Of a stretch of DNA of 6,041 nucleotides, positions 5,445 to 6,041 are shown piece after piece. A program made the position numbers and the translations under genes. The notes under the pieces were generated by a model. The model was not told the DNA's origin. It searched no databases and saw nothing but the letters and a program-made list of their open reading frames with translations. The number at the start of each line of letters is the position of its first letter. The stretch's first letter is position 1. The DNA comes from Spirochaetota bacterium. Its GTDB lineage: Bacteria; Spirochaetota; JAGLSM01. Where the stretch lies: assembly GCA_023135745.1 (NCBI GenBank), contig JAGLSM010000137.1, positions 1 through 6,041 on the forward strand, in the 5' to 3' direction.

Positions 5445-5921
5445 TCAACAAAAAGTCTTGGGATCTTTCTGAAGGAATTCCAGCATTTTATCGTCCATTG
5501 AACGAAGCCGTCTGCTGAATTCTCTGGCTATATTGAGTAATAGCTTTGTAAATGTTTCAAGACTTTCTTCATATATTTCCAGCATCGCGCTGTATCTGAG
5601 ATAAGCTACTGTAGTTTTTTCTGCCGCCCTTATTGTGGCGGATCTTTTTTGCACGTCAATCAGGGACATTTCACCAAATGAGTCATGACTTTTCAGTTCG
5701 GCAATGCAGTACTCATTGTTATTACTGTCTTTTTTTATAACTTCAACATGTCCTTCTATTATAACATAAAGTTCACGGCCCATTTCACCTTCAGGGCATA
5801 TCTCCTGTCCTGTTTCAAATGACTTGATTTTTATTTTGTTGAGAAGAATCTCAATCTCCTCATCTGTCATAGCATGGAATATGATCATTTCTTTCATTAT
5901 TGCTTCTAATTTATCTTTCAT
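5445..5921 (-). CDS. Stand-alone cyclic-nucleotide-binding (CNB/Crp-like) domain protein
   Basis: This 158-residue cytosolic protein is a single cNMP-binding beta-roll with short flanking helices. After a helical start (FHAMTDEEIEILLNKI) come the strands and turns typical of the family: G38QEICPEGEMGRELYVI and EGHVEVI (56-62). The phosphate-binding cassette is FGEMSLID with R93-S-A (82-95), where glycine, glutamate and arginine are all retained, so cAMP or cGMP binding is plausible. A C-terminal helix (about 107-150) follows. There is no helix-turn-helix, kinase or channel domain, unlike CRP, PKA regulators or channels, so it probably works through a partner protein. The start is supported by AGAGGA (5929-5934) 7 nt upstream. 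Its stop codon touches that of the convergent methyltransferase-like gene at 5444/5445. The domain call is firm, the ligand inferred and the role unknown. Confidence 0.9.
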   Translation of the reverse strand: MKDKLEAIMKEMIIFHAMTDEEIEILLNKIKIKSFETGQEICPEGEMGRELYVIIEGHVEVIKKDSNNNEYCIAELKSHDSFGEMSLIDVQKRSATIRAAEKTTVAYLRYSAMLEIYEESLETFTKLLLNIAREFSRRLRSMDDKMLEFLQKDPKTFC

Positions 5922-5941
5922 AGCTGTTTCCTCTACAAAGG

Positions 5942-5970
5942 ATTTTACAGTAAAGTAATAGTGATAGCAA
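5942..5970 (-). promoter_or_regulatory. Promoter for the CNB-domain gene, overlapped by a palindrome
   Basis: On the minus strand TTGCTA (5970-5965) and TAAAAT (5947-5942) are exactly 17 nt apart, with four and five of six consensus matches. The transcript would begin near 5935, immediately before the AGAGGA ribosome-binding site, giving a short leader of about 14 nt. The perfect palindrome TTTACAGTAAA (5944-5954) covers most of the -10 and could be an operator. A related TTTACAGGTAA occurs at 5981-5991, about 37 nt further upstream. Confidence 0.5.
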
Positions 5971-5986
5971 CGATAAATATTTTACA

Positions 5987-6035
5987 GGTAAGGGCATATG
6001 GCCTTCATATCTCACCTTGAACCTTACCCGTTTTT
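5987..6035 (+). other. Nested inverted repeats followed by a T tract
   Basis: GGTAAGG (5987-5993) is complementary to CCTTACC (6022-6028). Inside lies a second small hairpin, ATATG-GCCTT-CATAT (5996-6010). A run of five T follows at 6031-6035. Read on the plus strand this resembles a loose intrinsic terminator, which would end antisense transcripts coming from the methyltransferase-like gene through the CNB gene. The outer stem is only 7 bp with a 28-nt interior, so it could equally be chance or part of an upstream regulatory region that the window cuts off. Confidence 0.25.
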
Positions 6036-6041
6036 GTGGAC

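Noticed and set aside
5981..6041. tRNA or riboswitch in the terminal region
   Set aside because: The stems do not form a cloverleaf, no T-loop or CCA-type end is seen, and the window ends too soon to judge a larger RNA.

Overview
The window is AT-rich bacterial chromosome with seven full-length genes, one degraded gene and short intergenic regions. The prolipoprotein diacylglyceryl transferase, the PilZ and cNMP-binding signalling proteins and the bacterial GTDC1-type glycosyltransferase fit a diderm, environmental bacterium. A Desulfobacterota or spirochaete-like source is a guess only; no marker here fixes the phylum.

Layout. (a) 75-3025, minus strand: a tight three-gene operon transcribed from right to left. 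It encodes a site-2 protease family membrane protein with a cysteine-rich tail (2009-3025), a homologue of tRNA-queuosine mannosyltransferase (916-2004) and a ten-helix DMT/EamA transporter (75-923). The first two genes are separated by 4 nt and the last two overlap by 8 nt. A dyad structure sits directly after the last stop codon. (b) 3026-3404: an intergenic region holding a likely promoter for that operon and, on the plus strand, a truncated GxxExxY-family gene. The remnant lies between two imperfect inverted copies of a CACGGAT-rich sequence. (c) 3405-4639, minus strand: a PilZ-domain gene followed after 8 nt by lgt. (d) 4640-4796: a divergent promoter region. (e) 4797-5444, plus strand: a class I methyltransferase-fold protein whose SAM-binding loop has lost its glycines. 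Its stop codon abuts that of (f) 5445-5921, minus strand: a stand-alone cyclic-nucleotide-binding-domain protein with a good promoter and Shine-Dalgarno sequence. (g) 5922-6041: upstream DNA with short palindromes.

Functionally the window mixes envelope biogenesis (Lgt, site-2 protease), nucleotide second-messenger sensing (PilZ for c-di-GMP, CNB for cAMP/cGMP) and tRNA modification. The points most worth following are the bacterial GTDC1-like enzyme in an operon with a membrane protease, the four-cysteine tail of that protease, the methyltransferase-like protein with a degenerate motif I, and the repeat-bounded GxxExxY remnant. I see no CRISPR array, tRNA, rRNA or intact mobile element.
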